Source of the DNA: Flavobacterium sp.
Lineage (GTDB): Bacteria > Bacteroidota > Bacteroidia > Flavobacteriales > Flavobacteriaceae
Reading direction: 5' to 3'
DNA length: 64,000 nt
NCBI GenBank assembly: GCA_015234525.1
Contig: JADGMX010000049.1
Span: forward strand, 186,001-250,000
Shown here: positions 52,991-62,267 of the stretch, piece by piece
How the letters are laid out: every line of letters starts with the position of its first letter
Position numbering within the stretch: position 1 is the stretch's first letter
Made by a program: the position numbers and the translations under genes
Notes under the pieces: generated by a model
Database searches by the model: none
What the model saw: the letters and a program-made list of their open reading frames with translations, nothing else
Told to the model about the DNA's origin: nothing

Positions 52991-53015
52991 CCTAACGAGA
53001 AACCATACCCAAAAA

Positions 53016-53867
53016 ATGAAACTAATAGTTGATAGCGGCTCGACCAAAGCCGATTGGATTGCCATAGACGATAACGGTAAAGTTTTATTCACCACACAAA
53101 CCCTTGGGCTCAACCCCGAAGTGCTGCAAAAGGACGAAATCATCACGCGCCTAAGCGACCGATTTGATATTTTGCAAAACAAAAATTCAGTCTCCGACCT
53201 TTTCTTTTACGGCGCCGGATGCGGAACCGACCGAATGAAAAATTTTCTGGCAGAAGTTTTTGAAGAGTATTTTGCAAATGCAAACGTGCTGGTTCACGAA
53301 GATACTTATGCGGCAGTTTACGCAACCACACCAAAGGACCAGGCTGCAATCGTGGCTATTTTGGGGACAGGTTCTAATTGTAGCTTTTTCGATGGAAAGC
53401 AACTTCATCAAAAAGTACAATCACTTGGATACATCGCCATGGATGATTGCTCGGGAAATCAATTCGGACGCCAACTCATCCGAGGGTATTACTTCAACAA
53501 AATGCCAAAAGATCTGGCAACCGAATTCGAAAAATCCTATGACCTCGACGCCGATGTCATCAAGAAAAATTTATACAAAGAGCCTAATCCGAACGCCTAT
53601 CTGGCTACGTTTGCCAAATTTTTGATCCAGCACAAGGATCATCCGTTTTGTCAGCAGATTATCATCAGCGGAATGGAAGATTTTGTCGAAAATTACATCA
53701 AGCAATACGACAATTACCAAGCGGTTCCGGTTCATTTTATCGGCTCGATCGCCTTTTATCTTCAGGATGAACTCCACAACGTGCTATCGGAACACGGAAT
53801 CAAAATTGGAAATGTGCTTCGCCGACCAATCGACGGACTAATTCAATATCACATTCTCAATAAATAA
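53016..53867 (+). CDS. N-acetylglucosamine kinase-like protein (BadF/BadG/BcrA/BcrD ATPase family)
   Basis: MKLIVDSGSTKADWIAIDDNGKVLF; AIVAILGTGSNCSFFDGKQL; real start 53016, as the track's 36-aa extension is translated repeat copy F. Confidence 0.85.
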   Translation: MKLIVDSGSTKADWIAIDDNGKVLFTTQTLGLNPEVLQKDEIITRLSDRFDILQNKNSVSDLFFYGAGCGTDRMKNFLAEVFEEYFANANVLVHEDTYAAVYATTPKDQAAIVAILGTGSNCSFFDGKQLHQKVQSLGYIAMDDCSGNQFGRQLIRGYYFNKMPKDLATEFEKSYDLDADVIKKNLYKEPNPNAYLATFAKFLIQHKDHPFCQQIIISGMEDFVENYIKQYDNYQAVPVHFIGSIAFYLQDELHNVLSEHGIKIGNVLRRPIDGLIQYHILNK

Positions 53868-54238
53868 TGGAAATCGCAATCATCGCCCACGACAATATGA
53901 AAGCTGAAATGGTTCAGTTTCTCAACAAGAACAAAGACCTTTTTAATGAAAGGGGATTTAAATTGGTCGCCACGGGAACTACCGGAAAAAAGGCGGAAAG
54001 AGCCGGGTTTAAAGTCCGAAAAATGCTTTCAGGTCCGTTAGGCGGCGATGCGCAAATCGCAGGTCGTGTTGCTGAAGGAAAAACATCAATGGTATTTTTC
54101 TTTAAAGATCCGCTATCAAGTCATGCGCACGAAGCCGACATCAATATGCTGATTCGTGTTTGCGATGTTCATAACGTTCCGCTTGCCACAAACGAAGCTA
54201 CCGCTCAGTTGCTACTAGAAGCTATTTCGAGGCAATAA
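53867..54238 (+). CDS. mgsA: methylglyoxal synthase
   Basis: IAIIAHDNMKAEMVQFL; ATGTTGKKAER; LSGPLGGDAQIAGRVAEG; FFKDPLSSHAHEADINMLIRVCDVHNVPLATNEATAQLL. Confidence 0.96.
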   Translation: MEIAIIAHDNMKAEMVQFLNKNKDLFNERGFKLVATGTTGKKAERAGFKVRKMLSGPLGGDAQIAGRVAEGKTSMVFFFKDPLSSHAHEADINMLIRVCDVHNVPLATNEATAQLLLEAISRQ

Positions 54239-54602
54239 CCGAAATCTCGATATTTACATTCTTTGGTAACGCCGCAACTTGTACCGTCTCGCGAGCAGGA
54301 GCGTTTTCGTCGGTAAAATAACTGCCGTAAACACCATTGATCTTCACAAAATCATTCATGTCAGTGATAAAAATCGTTGCTTTAACGACATGATTGAAAT
54401 CCATTTCTGCAGCGTTCAAAACTGCTTTTACGTTTTCCATCACCATCTTGGTTTCCTGCTCAATAGTTTCAGTTACCAGCGAACCGTTAGCAGGATCGAT
54501 CGCAATCTGACCCGAAGTATATAACGTGTTGCCAACCAAAACGGCCTGGCTATAAGGTCCGATCGGTGCCGGCGCTTTATCTGTAAAAATAAGTTTCTTC
54601 AT
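54222..54602 (-). CDS. RidA family protein
   Basis: DKAPAPIGPYSQAVLVGNTLYTSGQIAIDPANG; NENAPARETVQVAALPKNVNIEISVIA-like C-terminus. Confidence 0.95.
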   Translation of the reverse strand: MKKLIFTDKAPAPIGPYSQAVLVGNTLYTSGQIAIDPANGSLVTETIEQETKMVMENVKAVLNAAEMDFNHVVKATIFITDMNDFVKINGVYGSYFTDENAPARETVQVAALPKNVNIEISVIASK

Positions 54603-54604
54603 AA

Positions 54605-57277
54605 TTATCTGATTACCCTTTCAGGTTGCGTTCGTTTTTCCCATTTGATATCGCTCAAAACACCTGATTTTACGCCGATGAAAAAGCCCCAGAAGGCGCG
54701 GTCCCCGAAAGGTGTCCAGTTGAAATCCATTCGCCAGCTCATCAAATCGCGTTCAAATCGCAATTGCGTAAAGGTCACGCCTTTTTGAACGAAATCGTAA
54801 CCCGTTGAAACGCCAAATTTCCACTTCGGAGTCAAATCAGCATTAGCGGAAATCATCAGTGAGTTTCCGGTAATTTTGTTTTCGCGTCGTGCGTTTCCAT
54901 ACGTTAATGAATAGGCGAGGGTAAGATCGAAGGGCAACTTCGAGTTAAAGAAACTGGTTACAACGTCTTCTGTCTGATCGTCTTCATCTTCCTCGAACAT
55001 GCTTTCGCGTCGGTCGCTAAAATCGGTATTTGTTCCAAAAAGATCGTCCTCACGACCGCCGTTGCGAACCCCCTGGTTGTTGCGGTCTTTTTTGTTTCCG
55101 CTTCCGGTGCTGGTAAACGAATAACCCAACGTCATGTTTGCACTTGTCATCCGAAACAAGCTTCCGCCATTATCGATATTAAATGTATTAATTCGGCGTC
55201 CGGCATTATCAATCGCATACGGGTCTAATGTCGCTGCAAAGTTTACATTCATCTTGTCCTTGAACAATTGCGTTCCACCGCTAATTCGGACCGGAGACCA
55301 GCCAAGCGAATCGGCTGCAATATTATAACTCGTAGCCAGGTTTAAATTGTTTAACAACATCACTTTTCGGGGTTCACCACCAATCGAATCTTTATCGCGA
55401 ACCTTTGCTTCAAAAGTATTATTTACCGAAAATCCAATGTTATTTGAGTACGTATTTCCCGGTGAGCCAAAAACTCCATTTTCAAATCGGGTGTAATCGC
55501 GAATCATTTGTCCGGTTCCATCGGGATCGTACGTATCGTAATATTGCTCAAAACTAGGCGTGTAGCTATAAGAAACCGACGGTCGGATGACGTGACGAAT
55601 AGCTTGAATTTTCTTGTTTTCACCAAAGTTAAACGTTCCGTAAACCGTAGTTCCCAAACTCGAAGAGAATGAATAAGTCCTGAACGAGTCAAAACCGTTC
55701 ACATCTTGCTGGATCAACGAGTCGCGCTCGGTATCATAAAATCGACGAAGCGTTTTTAGTGTCCAAACTTCCTCGTAGTTTACGCTGGTTGTGGCACTAA
55801 AATACTTGAAAATCTTAAAATTCGTGCTAAGGGGAATCGAGTGCTGAAAACCAACGTTTGCGTCTCGGAACATTTCAGGTTTGAAAAACAGCGAATCAGT
55901 AGTAAGGATTCGGTTTTCGCCGCGTAAATTATACTGCAAATTGATGTTTTTGAAAAATCCTTTTTTGATTCCGTCGCGTGGTGCAAAAGGGAAAATTCGG
56001 TCAACACTTAACTGAAGTGTCGGCAATGTCATATTTATAACCTGCGTATTAGTGTTCTGAGAGTGCGTGGCCGCCAACGAAAGATTAACCTGTGGAACCG
56101 AGTTGAACGTAGTTGAATACGAAATCGACGACGACATGGTATTGGTTAAACTCGATCCAATGTTCACCTGATTTATCGATTCCTGAAAATAAGTACTACT
56201 ACCTAAATTGACCGAGGCGCTAAATCTGGAATTCGGATTCGATTTTGGATCTTTATTGTGACTCCACTGAATATTATAAATCGATCGTCGTGCGTAATCC
56301 GGAAAGCCGCGTTCGCTGTTAATGAGATTCTCAAAACGAATGTTCAAATTTCCGCGAAAGCGATATCTTTTGGCATAATTGGTTTCAAATCGTAAACCGT
56401 AACTTCCGTTTGTGTAATAATCGCCCAGAACCGCGAGGTCATAATTGTCGCTTAATGCAAAATAATACCCTCCGTTTTGCAGGGAATATCCCCGTTGGCG
56501 CGTATCGCCATAGGTCGGAATCAAAATTCCACTCCGGCTCTCGGTTGTCATTGGAAAAAAGGCAAATGGAAGTGCGATCGGCGTTGGAACATCGGCGATA
56601 ACCATGTGGGTGAGGCCAACGACTACCTTTTCGCCGGGAACCAATTTAACTTTATCGGCCTGGAAATAATATTCGGGATTATCGATGTCTTTGGCTGTGG
56701 TAAAACGAGGGTTTTTCATAAAGTAAACCGAGTCGTTTTCTTTTTTGGTCAGTGGCGCTTTAACTTTAAACTCGCCTTGTTCAGTCCGGGAATTCCAAAC
56801 TAAGGCTTTCTTTGTCTTTAGATTAAACCGAATTGAATCAGGTTCGACAATATTTGTTCCCTGTTTAAATTTTGGTCGCTGGATTATCTTTCCGGTCGAA
56901 TCTTTAATGCGCCCGGCGTAAACCTCGTTTTTCTCGTAATCCATGATAATGATACCTGCGGTCAGCTCAATATCCTGATAATAAAGTTCTGCTTTGTCAT
57001 ATAGCGTGATCATTTTGCGCTTCTGATCGATTTTCGCATATTCTTCAGCTTTGTACTTTATTTTATCGGTAAGAAGCGGTTTGGCAGGCTTAATGGTATC
57101 CGAGAGAATTGTATCGGCAATCTTTTCAGCTATCTCGACGTTAACTGTTAGTGAGTCCGACGATTGAGACGCCGGAACTGAAATTGGTTTGATAACCGGT
57201 TCCTGTCCATATGTTTTCGCCGAAACAATTGTTAGGAAGATTGCTGATAAAACGATATTAAATAAGTTTGTGTGCAA
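54605..57277 (-). CDS. lptD: LPS-assembly protein LptD-like outer-membrane protein; TTG start
   Basis: OstA-like N-terminus (YDKAELYYQDIELTAGIIIMDYEKNEVYA); GIKDSTGKIIQRPKFKQG; long beta-barrel. Confidence 0.88.
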   Translation of the reverse strand: MHTNLFNIVLSAIFLTIVSAKTYGQEPVIKPISVPASQSSDSLTVNVEIAEKIADTILSDTIKPAKPLLTDKIKYKAEEYAKIDQKRKMITLYDKAELYYQDIELTAGIIIMDYEKNEVYAGRIKDSTGKIIQRPKFKQGTNIVEPDSIRFNLKTKKALVWNSRTEQGEFKVKAPLTKKENDSVYFMKNPRFTTAKDIDNPEYYFQADKVKLVPGEKVVVGLTHMVIADVPTPIALPFAFFPMTTESRSGILIPTYGDTRQRGYSLQNGGYYFALSDNYDLAVLGDYYTNGSYGLRFETNYAKRYRFRGNLNIRFENLINSERGFPDYARRSIYNIQWSHNKDPKSNPNSRFSASVNLGSSTYFQESINQVNIGSSLTNTMSSSISYSTTFNSVPQVNLSLAATHSQNTNTQVINMTLPTLQLSVDRIFPFAPRDGIKKGFFKNINLQYNLRGENRILTTDSLFFKPEMFRDANVGFQHSIPLSTNFKIFKYFSATTSVNYEEVWTLKTLRRFYDTERDSLIQQDVNGFDSFRTYSFSSSLGTTVYGTFNFGENKKIQAIRHVIRPSVSYSYTPSFEQYYDTYDPDGTGQMIRDYTRFENGVFGSPGNTYSNNIGFSVNNTFEAKVRDKDSIGGEPRKVMLLNNLNLATSYNIAADSLGWSPVRISGGTQLFKDKMNVNFAATLDPYAIDNAGRRINTFNIDNGGSLFRMTSANMTLGYSFTSTGSGNKKDRNNQGVRNGGREDDLFGTNTDFSDRRESMFEEDEDDQTEDVVTSFFNSKLPFDLTLAYSLTYGNARRENKITGNSLMISANADLTPKWKFGVSTGYDFVQKGVTFTQLRFERDLMSWRMDFNWTPFGDRAFWGFFIGVKSGVLSDIKWEKRTQPERVIR

Positions 57278-57405
57278 TGGTATTAATACTATTTTTGTGC
57301 GGTGGTGTGTGTTTTAAGCGCCAAACTTACATTTTAATTTGGGTCAAAAATAAGCAAATAATAAGATTATAATTGACTGTTTCGTATAAATTAACTTTTA
57401 AAAAA

Positions 57406-58563
57406 ATGGGTATTTCACATCATAAAAAAGCACTTTTTCTTCTAACGTTCTTTTGTTTGTCAACTGGGATCTTTGCACAATCCAATAAATTTCGGGTTGC
57501 GCTCGATGCCGGACACGGTGCGAAAGATTTTGGTGCGGTCTATAACGGCGTGATTGAGAAAAACATCGCGCTTTCTGTTGCACTTAAGGTTGGTAAAATT
57601 TTGGAAGCGCATAATGATATTGAGGTCATTTATACCAGAAAGACCGACGTTTTCATTGATCTGATCGAACGCGCCAATATTGCAAACCGTGCAGATGCGC
57701 ACGTTTTTGTGTCGATTCACTGTAACGCGAACAAGAATACTGCGGCCTATGGGACTGAAACCTATGTTATGGGTATGAGTAAAAATGCGTCGAACCTTGA
57801 AGCGGCAAAACGTGAAAACTCGGTTCTGACACTCGAGAAAGATTATAAGGAAAAGTACGGAGGTTTCGATCCGAATTCGCCCGAAACATTAATCGGAATG
57901 ACGCTGATGCAGGAAGAATACCTGGAAAATAGTATTTCGCTTGCCACGAAAATTCAGGATATTTTTACTGATGCGTTACATAAACGCAGTCGCGGTGTGA
58001 AACAGGCGCCATTTATGGTTTTACATAAAGCGTATATGCCGCGAGTACTGATTGAAACCGGATTTATTTCCAACCCCGCTGAAGGTGCTTACTTAGATTC
58101 AGAAGTTGGTCAAAATGAAATTTCAAAAGCTATTGCCGACGCGATTATCAGTTACAAGAAAGAATACTTCGGATCTGGCTCTAATCAGGTTGCATCGACA
58201 ACATCAACCCGTCCGTCACAACGCGTTCCCGACAAACCTGCAGCACCTGTAGTTGACGAAGAAGAAGTTGTGGTTAAAACGCCACCTGTTGCTAAAACTC
58301 CGGTTAAAGCAGGTACGGTTTTTAAAGTACAGCTTGCGGCGAGCAGTACCAAGCTTGATTTAATTCCGTCTAATTTCAACGGATTAAATTCAATTTCAAT
58401 GACTTCTGCAGGCGACCAATATAGATATATGTATGGAGAGGCCGACAGTTACGATGAAGCAAAACGACTGCTTCAGGAAGCAAAAGGTCGTGGTTACAAT
58501 TCCGCTTTTGTAGTCGCATTCAGAGACGGTAAAAAAATAAGTGTTCAGGAAGCCTTAAAATAG
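57406..58563 (+). CDS. N-acetylmuramoyl-L-alanine amidase (Amidase_3) with C-terminal SPOR-like region
   Basis: FRVALDAGHGAKDFGAVYNGVIEKNIALSVALKVG; FVSIHCNANKNTAAYGTETYVMG; VLIETGFISNPAEGAYL. Confidence 0.94.
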   Translation: MGISHHKKALFLLTFFCLSTGIFAQSNKFRVALDAGHGAKDFGAVYNGVIEKNIALSVALKVGKILEAHNDIEVIYTRKTDVFIDLIERANIANRADAHVFVSIHCNANKNTAAYGTETYVMGMSKNASNLEAAKRENSVLTLEKDYKEKYGGFDPNSPETLIGMTLMQEEYLENSISLATKIQDIFTDALHKRSRGVKQAPFMVLHKAYMPRVLIETGFISNPAEGAYLDSEVGQNEISKAIADAIISYKKEYFGSGSNQVASTTSTRPSQRVPDKPAAPVVDEEEVVVKTPPVAKTPVKAGTVFKVQLAASSTKLDLIPSNFNGLNSISMTSAGDQYRYMYGEADSYDEAKRLLQEAKGRGYNSAFVVAFRDGKKISVQEALK

Positions 58564-58586
58564 CGAGTAGTTCGGAGATTTTACAT

Positions 58587-58594
58587 TAAATTTG
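58587..58594 (+). promoter_or_regulatory. putative -7 element TAAATTTG
   Basis: Matches TAnnTTTG; contains the TTG the ORF track used as start for the downstream gene. Confidence 0.45.
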
Positions 58595-58609
58595 TTAAAA
58601 ACAGCTATT

Positions 58610-59575
58610 TTGAAAGTTACCAGAGAAGTAAAGACCGCTATATTAGTTATTGCCTCGATTTTATTATTTATTTGGGGTTACACCTTTCTAAAAGGGAAAG
58701 ATTTACTAAACGATTATAAAAATTTCTACGTCAATTATGATAACGTCGAAGGTTTAGGTGTTTCGGCACCGGTAACCATCAACGGACTTGTGGTTGGTCG
58801 TGTGGTTTCGATCACACTTCAGAATTCGGGAAATCTCGTCGTAGAACTTCAGGTTAAAACCGAGTTTCCGATCTCTAAATCGAGTGTGGTAAATATTTAT
58901 GAACCCGGACTTATCGGTGGAAAACAAATTCAGATTGTACCGAATTTAGCTGATACCAATTTGGCTGAATCAGGTGATACGCTTCAAGGCGGTGTAAAGC
59001 CGGGATTGACTTCCCTTGTTGGTGACCGATTGACTCCGCTTCAGGAAAAAGTTGAGAAGATGGTCGTTAGCGCCGATTTGCTTTTGACCAACATCAATAC
59101 CGTTTTCGACGATAAAACCAAGCAAAATATCAGATCGAGTGTCGACAATCTCAATGCTACGTTAGCTGAATTTAGGACTGCTTCTGCAAATCTGAATTCG
59201 ATCATCGCAGTCAATAATACAAAGATCAACAACTCGATGACCAATATCGAAAAGGCGTCTGCAAATTTTGCAGTAGTCTCGGATACGATCGCAAAGGCAA
59301 ATATTGGAAAAACCATTCGCAGTCTCGAACAAGCACTTGCTAAGGTTGACAATCTGATGACAGAAATCGAATCGGGTAACGGCACACTCGGAAAACTAGC
59401 TAAAGATGATGCGCTTTATAATAATTTGGCGAAATCGAGCAGAGAACTTGAACTGCTTCTGCAAGATGTCCGATTAAATCCAACAAGATATATCAATATT
59501 TCCGTATTTGGCAAAAAGAACAAACCTTATACTGCGCCTAAAGTAACAAACGATACCACCAACAACTCTGAATAA
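58610..59575 (+). CDS. MlaD/MCE family protein; probable TTG start at 58610
   Basis: KVTREVKTAILVIASILLFIWGYTFLKGKDLLNDYKNFYVNYDNVEGLGVSAPVTINGLVVGRVVSI. Confidence 0.9.
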   Translation: MKVTREVKTAILVIASILLFIWGYTFLKGKDLLNDYKNFYVNYDNVEGLGVSAPVTINGLVVGRVVSITLQNSGNLVVELQVKTEFPISKSSVVNIYEPGLIGGKQIQIVPNLADTNLAESGDTLQGGVKPGLTSLVGDRLTPLQEKVEKMVVSADLLLTNINTVFDDKTKQNIRSSVDNLNATLAEFRTASANLNSIIAVNNTKINNSMTNIEKASANFAVVSDTIAKANIGKTIRSLEQALAKVDNLMTEIESGNGTLGKLAKDDALYNNLAKSSRELELLLQDVRLNPTRYINISVFGKKNKPYTAPKVTNDTTNNSE

Positions 59576-59578
59576 CCG

Positions 59579-60907
59579 ATGAATTATCTTGATAATATTC
59601 TGTTTGCGATCATTCTTGTGATCGGATTTGGATTTTTTACAATTAATGTCAGAAAATTAATCCGCAATATTAAACTTGGTCAGGATGTAAACAGAAGTGA
59701 TAATCCTTCATTGCGTTGGGGAAATATGGCTCGCGTTGCTCTTGGTCAATCCAAGATGGTCAAACGACCGATTGCTGCGTTTTTGCACGTCTTGGTTTAT
59801 CTGGGCTTTATTATCATAAACATTGAACTTCTCGAGATCATCATCGACGGTTTGTTTGGTACGCATCGTGTTTTTGCCTCGCTCGGCGTGGTTTACAACG
59901 TGCTTATCGGATCGTTTGAGATTCTCGCGGTACTGGTATTGATTGCTGTTTTCGTGTTTTTGGCTCGTCGCGATGTGACAAAAGTTAAACGACTTAAACA
60001 CCCGGACCTTTCCGGCCGACCGCAAAATGACGCGCACTACATTTTATATTTTGAAATTGTATTGATGTCGCTTTTTCTTTTGATGAACGCGGCTGATTAT
60101 CATTTGCAGAATGTTCCAGGGGGCATTGAGCACTATGTTCAGGCAGGTTCTTTCCCTATTTCACAATTTATATCACCCATCTTTGACGGAATGGCAATCG
60201 GAACCGTTGTTGTTCTCGAGCGACTTTTCTGGTGGATGCATATTGTCGGAATTCTGATTTTCATGAATTACCTTTACTATTCAAAACACCTTCATATTCT
60301 TTTGGCTTTTCCAAATACATATTACGCTGATTTGGATCCAAAAGGAAAATTTGCGAACCTTGAATCAGTTACTAACGAAGTAAAGTTGATGATGGATCCA
60401 AATGCCGATCCGTACGCGGCTGCTGATCCAAACGCGGTTCCGGCAAAGTTTGGAGCTAGCGATGTAATGGATTTGAATTGGGTGCAACTTCTAAATGCTT
60501 ATACATGTACCGAGTGTGGTCGTTGTACTGATGCTTGTCCGGCGAATATGACCGGAAAGAAGTTGTCGCCTCGAAAAATCATGATGGATACTCGCGATCG
60601 GCTCGAAGAAGTAAGTCGGAATATCGACGCAAATAAAGGCGTGTTCGTGCCGGATGACAAAATGTTGCTTCACGATTATACAACTCCCGAGGAAATTTGG
60701 GCTTGTACTACTTGTAACGCCTGTGTTGAAGAATGCCCTGTTAGCATTAGTCCGCTATCAATTATCATGGATATGAGACGCTTTCTGGTGATGGAACAAA
60801 GTGCGGCTCCAATGGCGCTAAACGGCATGATGACCAATGTTGAGAATAACGGCGCGCCTTGGCAGTACAATCAGCAAGATAGACTTAACTGGAAAAACGA
60901 AAATTAA
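59579..60907 (+). CDS. membrane-anchored (Fe-S)-binding oxidoreductase subunit (4Fe-4S dicluster, Hdr-like)
   Basis: N-terminal multi-TM region; CTECGRCTDACPANMTGKKLSPRKI and CTTCNACVEECPVSISP cluster motifs. Confidence 0.9.
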   Translation: MNYLDNILFAIILVIGFGFFTINVRKLIRNIKLGQDVNRSDNPSLRWGNMARVALGQSKMVKRPIAAFLHVLVYLGFIIINIELLEIIIDGLFGTHRVFASLGVVYNVLIGSFEILAVLVLIAVFVFLARRDVTKVKRLKHPDLSGRPQNDAHYILYFEIVLMSLFLLMNAADYHLQNVPGGIEHYVQAGSFPISQFISPIFDGMAIGTVVVLERLFWWMHIVGILIFMNYLYYSKHLHILLAFPNTYYADLDPKGKFANLESVTNEVKLMMDPNADPYAAADPNAVPAKFGASDVMDLNWVQLLNAYTCTECGRCTDACPANMTGKKLSPRKIMMDTRDRLEEVSRNIDANKGVFVPDDKMLLHDYTTPEEIWACTTCNACVEECPVSISPLSIIMDMRRFLVMEQSAAPMALNGMMTNVENNGAPWQYNQQDRLNWKNEN

Positions 60908-60947
60908 CACGCTCTAACGTTGAGTGATTCAATTAAATATTAGTCTG

Positions 60948-61739
60948 ATGACAGAAGATATTAAAGTACCTACAATGGCCGAAATGCTGGCAGAAGGTAA
61001 ACAACCGGAAGTTTTATTTTGGGTTGGATGTGCCGGAAGTTTTGATGATCGTGCTAAAAAAATAACCAAAGCATTTGTAAAAATTCTTAACCGAGCCAAT
61101 ATATCGTTTGCTGTTCTTGGAACTGAAGAAAGTTGCACGGGCGATCCCGCAAAAAGAGCTGGAAATGAATTTTTGTTTCAGATGCAGGCCATGATGAATA
61201 TCGAAGTGCTGAATGCGTACGAAGCTAAGAAAATCGTTACTGCTTGTCCGCACTGCTTCAATACCTTAAAAAATGAATATCCGGAACTAGGCGGAAAATA
61301 CGAAGTTGTTCACCATACGCAATATCTGAAATCACTGCTTGACGAAGGTCGGTTGACGATTGAAGGCGGCCAATTTAAAGGCAAGCGCATTACTTTTCAC
61401 GATCCATGTTATCTCGGTCGCGCCAATAATATTTATGAAGCGCCCCGCGATCTGATCCGTAAACTCGACGCTGAACTTGTTGAAATGAAGCGTTCCCGAA
61501 CCAACGGACTTTGTTGTGGTGCCGGAGGAGCACAAATGTTCAAAGAGCCAGAACCCGGATTTAAAGACATTAATGTCGAAAGAACCGAGGAAGCGCTCAG
61601 CCTTGAACCAAAAATCATTGCAGCGGGCTGCCCGTTTTGCAATACAATGCTTACCGATGGCGTTAAAAGTAAAGAGAAAGAAAGCGATGTTAAGGTGATG
61701 GATGTTGCCGAACTTATCGCAAATGCTCAGGATTTATAG
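60948..61739 (+). CDS. (Fe-S)-binding protein with CCG domains (HdrB/LutA-like)
   Basis: FWVGCAGSFDDRAKKI; ACPHCFNTLKNEYPELGG; FHDPCYLGRANNIYEAPRDLI; NGLCCGAGGAQMF. Confidence 0.9.
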   Translation: MTEDIKVPTMAEMLAEGKQPEVLFWVGCAGSFDDRAKKITKAFVKILNRANISFAVLGTEESCTGDPAKRAGNEFLFQMQAMMNIEVLNAYEAKKIVTACPHCFNTLKNEYPELGGKYEVVHHTQYLKSLLDEGRLTIEGGQFKGKRITFHDPCYLGRANNIYEAPRDLIRKLDAELVEMKRSRTNGLCCGAGGAQMFKEPEPGFKDINVERTEEALSLEPKIIAAGCPFCNTMLTDGVKSKEKESDVKVMDVAELIANAQDL

Positions 61740-61772
61740 ACGACCGGTTTTAAACCTTTAACACCAATCACA

Positions 61773-62255
61773 ATGTACGTTCCTTTTGAAAACCTTCCGG
61801 AAGATTCCCGGATTTGGATATATCAGTCTAACCGTAAATTTTCCGATCAGGAAATGGCTGAAATTGACGCAGACACTAATTCCTTTGTCGAACGATGGTC
61901 TGCTCACGGTATTGGGCTCGAAGCATCGTATCTGCTAAAATATAACCGGTTTATCATTCTTGCGGTAAACCGTGAAGTTCAGGCAGCCACCGGATGCTCG
62001 ATCGACGAATCCGTTCGTTTTATCCAAAACCTTGAGCAGAAATACGACGTAGATCTACTCGACAAAATGAATGTCACTTTCAAACTAGGCGATCATGTCG
62101 CGCATAAACCTTTGGCTGAATTTAAAAAAATGGCCAAGGAAAAAGCGGTTTCAGAAAATACGATCGTCTTTAATAATCTTATCAATACTGTTGGCGAACT
62201 TCACGAAAACTGGGAAGTTCCAGCGGCTGAAAGCTGGCACAGCCGTTTCTTTTAA
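61773..62255 (+). CDS. conserved Flavobacteriia protein of unknown function
   Basis: MYVPFENLPEDSRIWIYQSNRKFSDQEMAEIDADTNSFVERWSAHG...VPAAESWHSRFF; no Walker motifs. Confidence 0.75.
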   Translation: MYVPFENLPEDSRIWIYQSNRKFSDQEMAEIDADTNSFVERWSAHGIGLEASYLLKYNRFIILAVNREVQAATGCSIDESVRFIQNLEQKYDVDLLDKMNVTFKLGDHVAHKPLAEFKKMAKEKAVSENTIVFNNLINTVGELHENWEVPAAESWHSRFF

Positions 62256-62267
62256 TTCTTTCCATCA

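Noticed and set aside
54208-54221. AGAAGCTATTTC in mgsA 3' end resembling the left arm of the dispersed repeat
   Set aside because: Only about 12 nt match inside coding sequence, no right arm or hairpin; likely chance.
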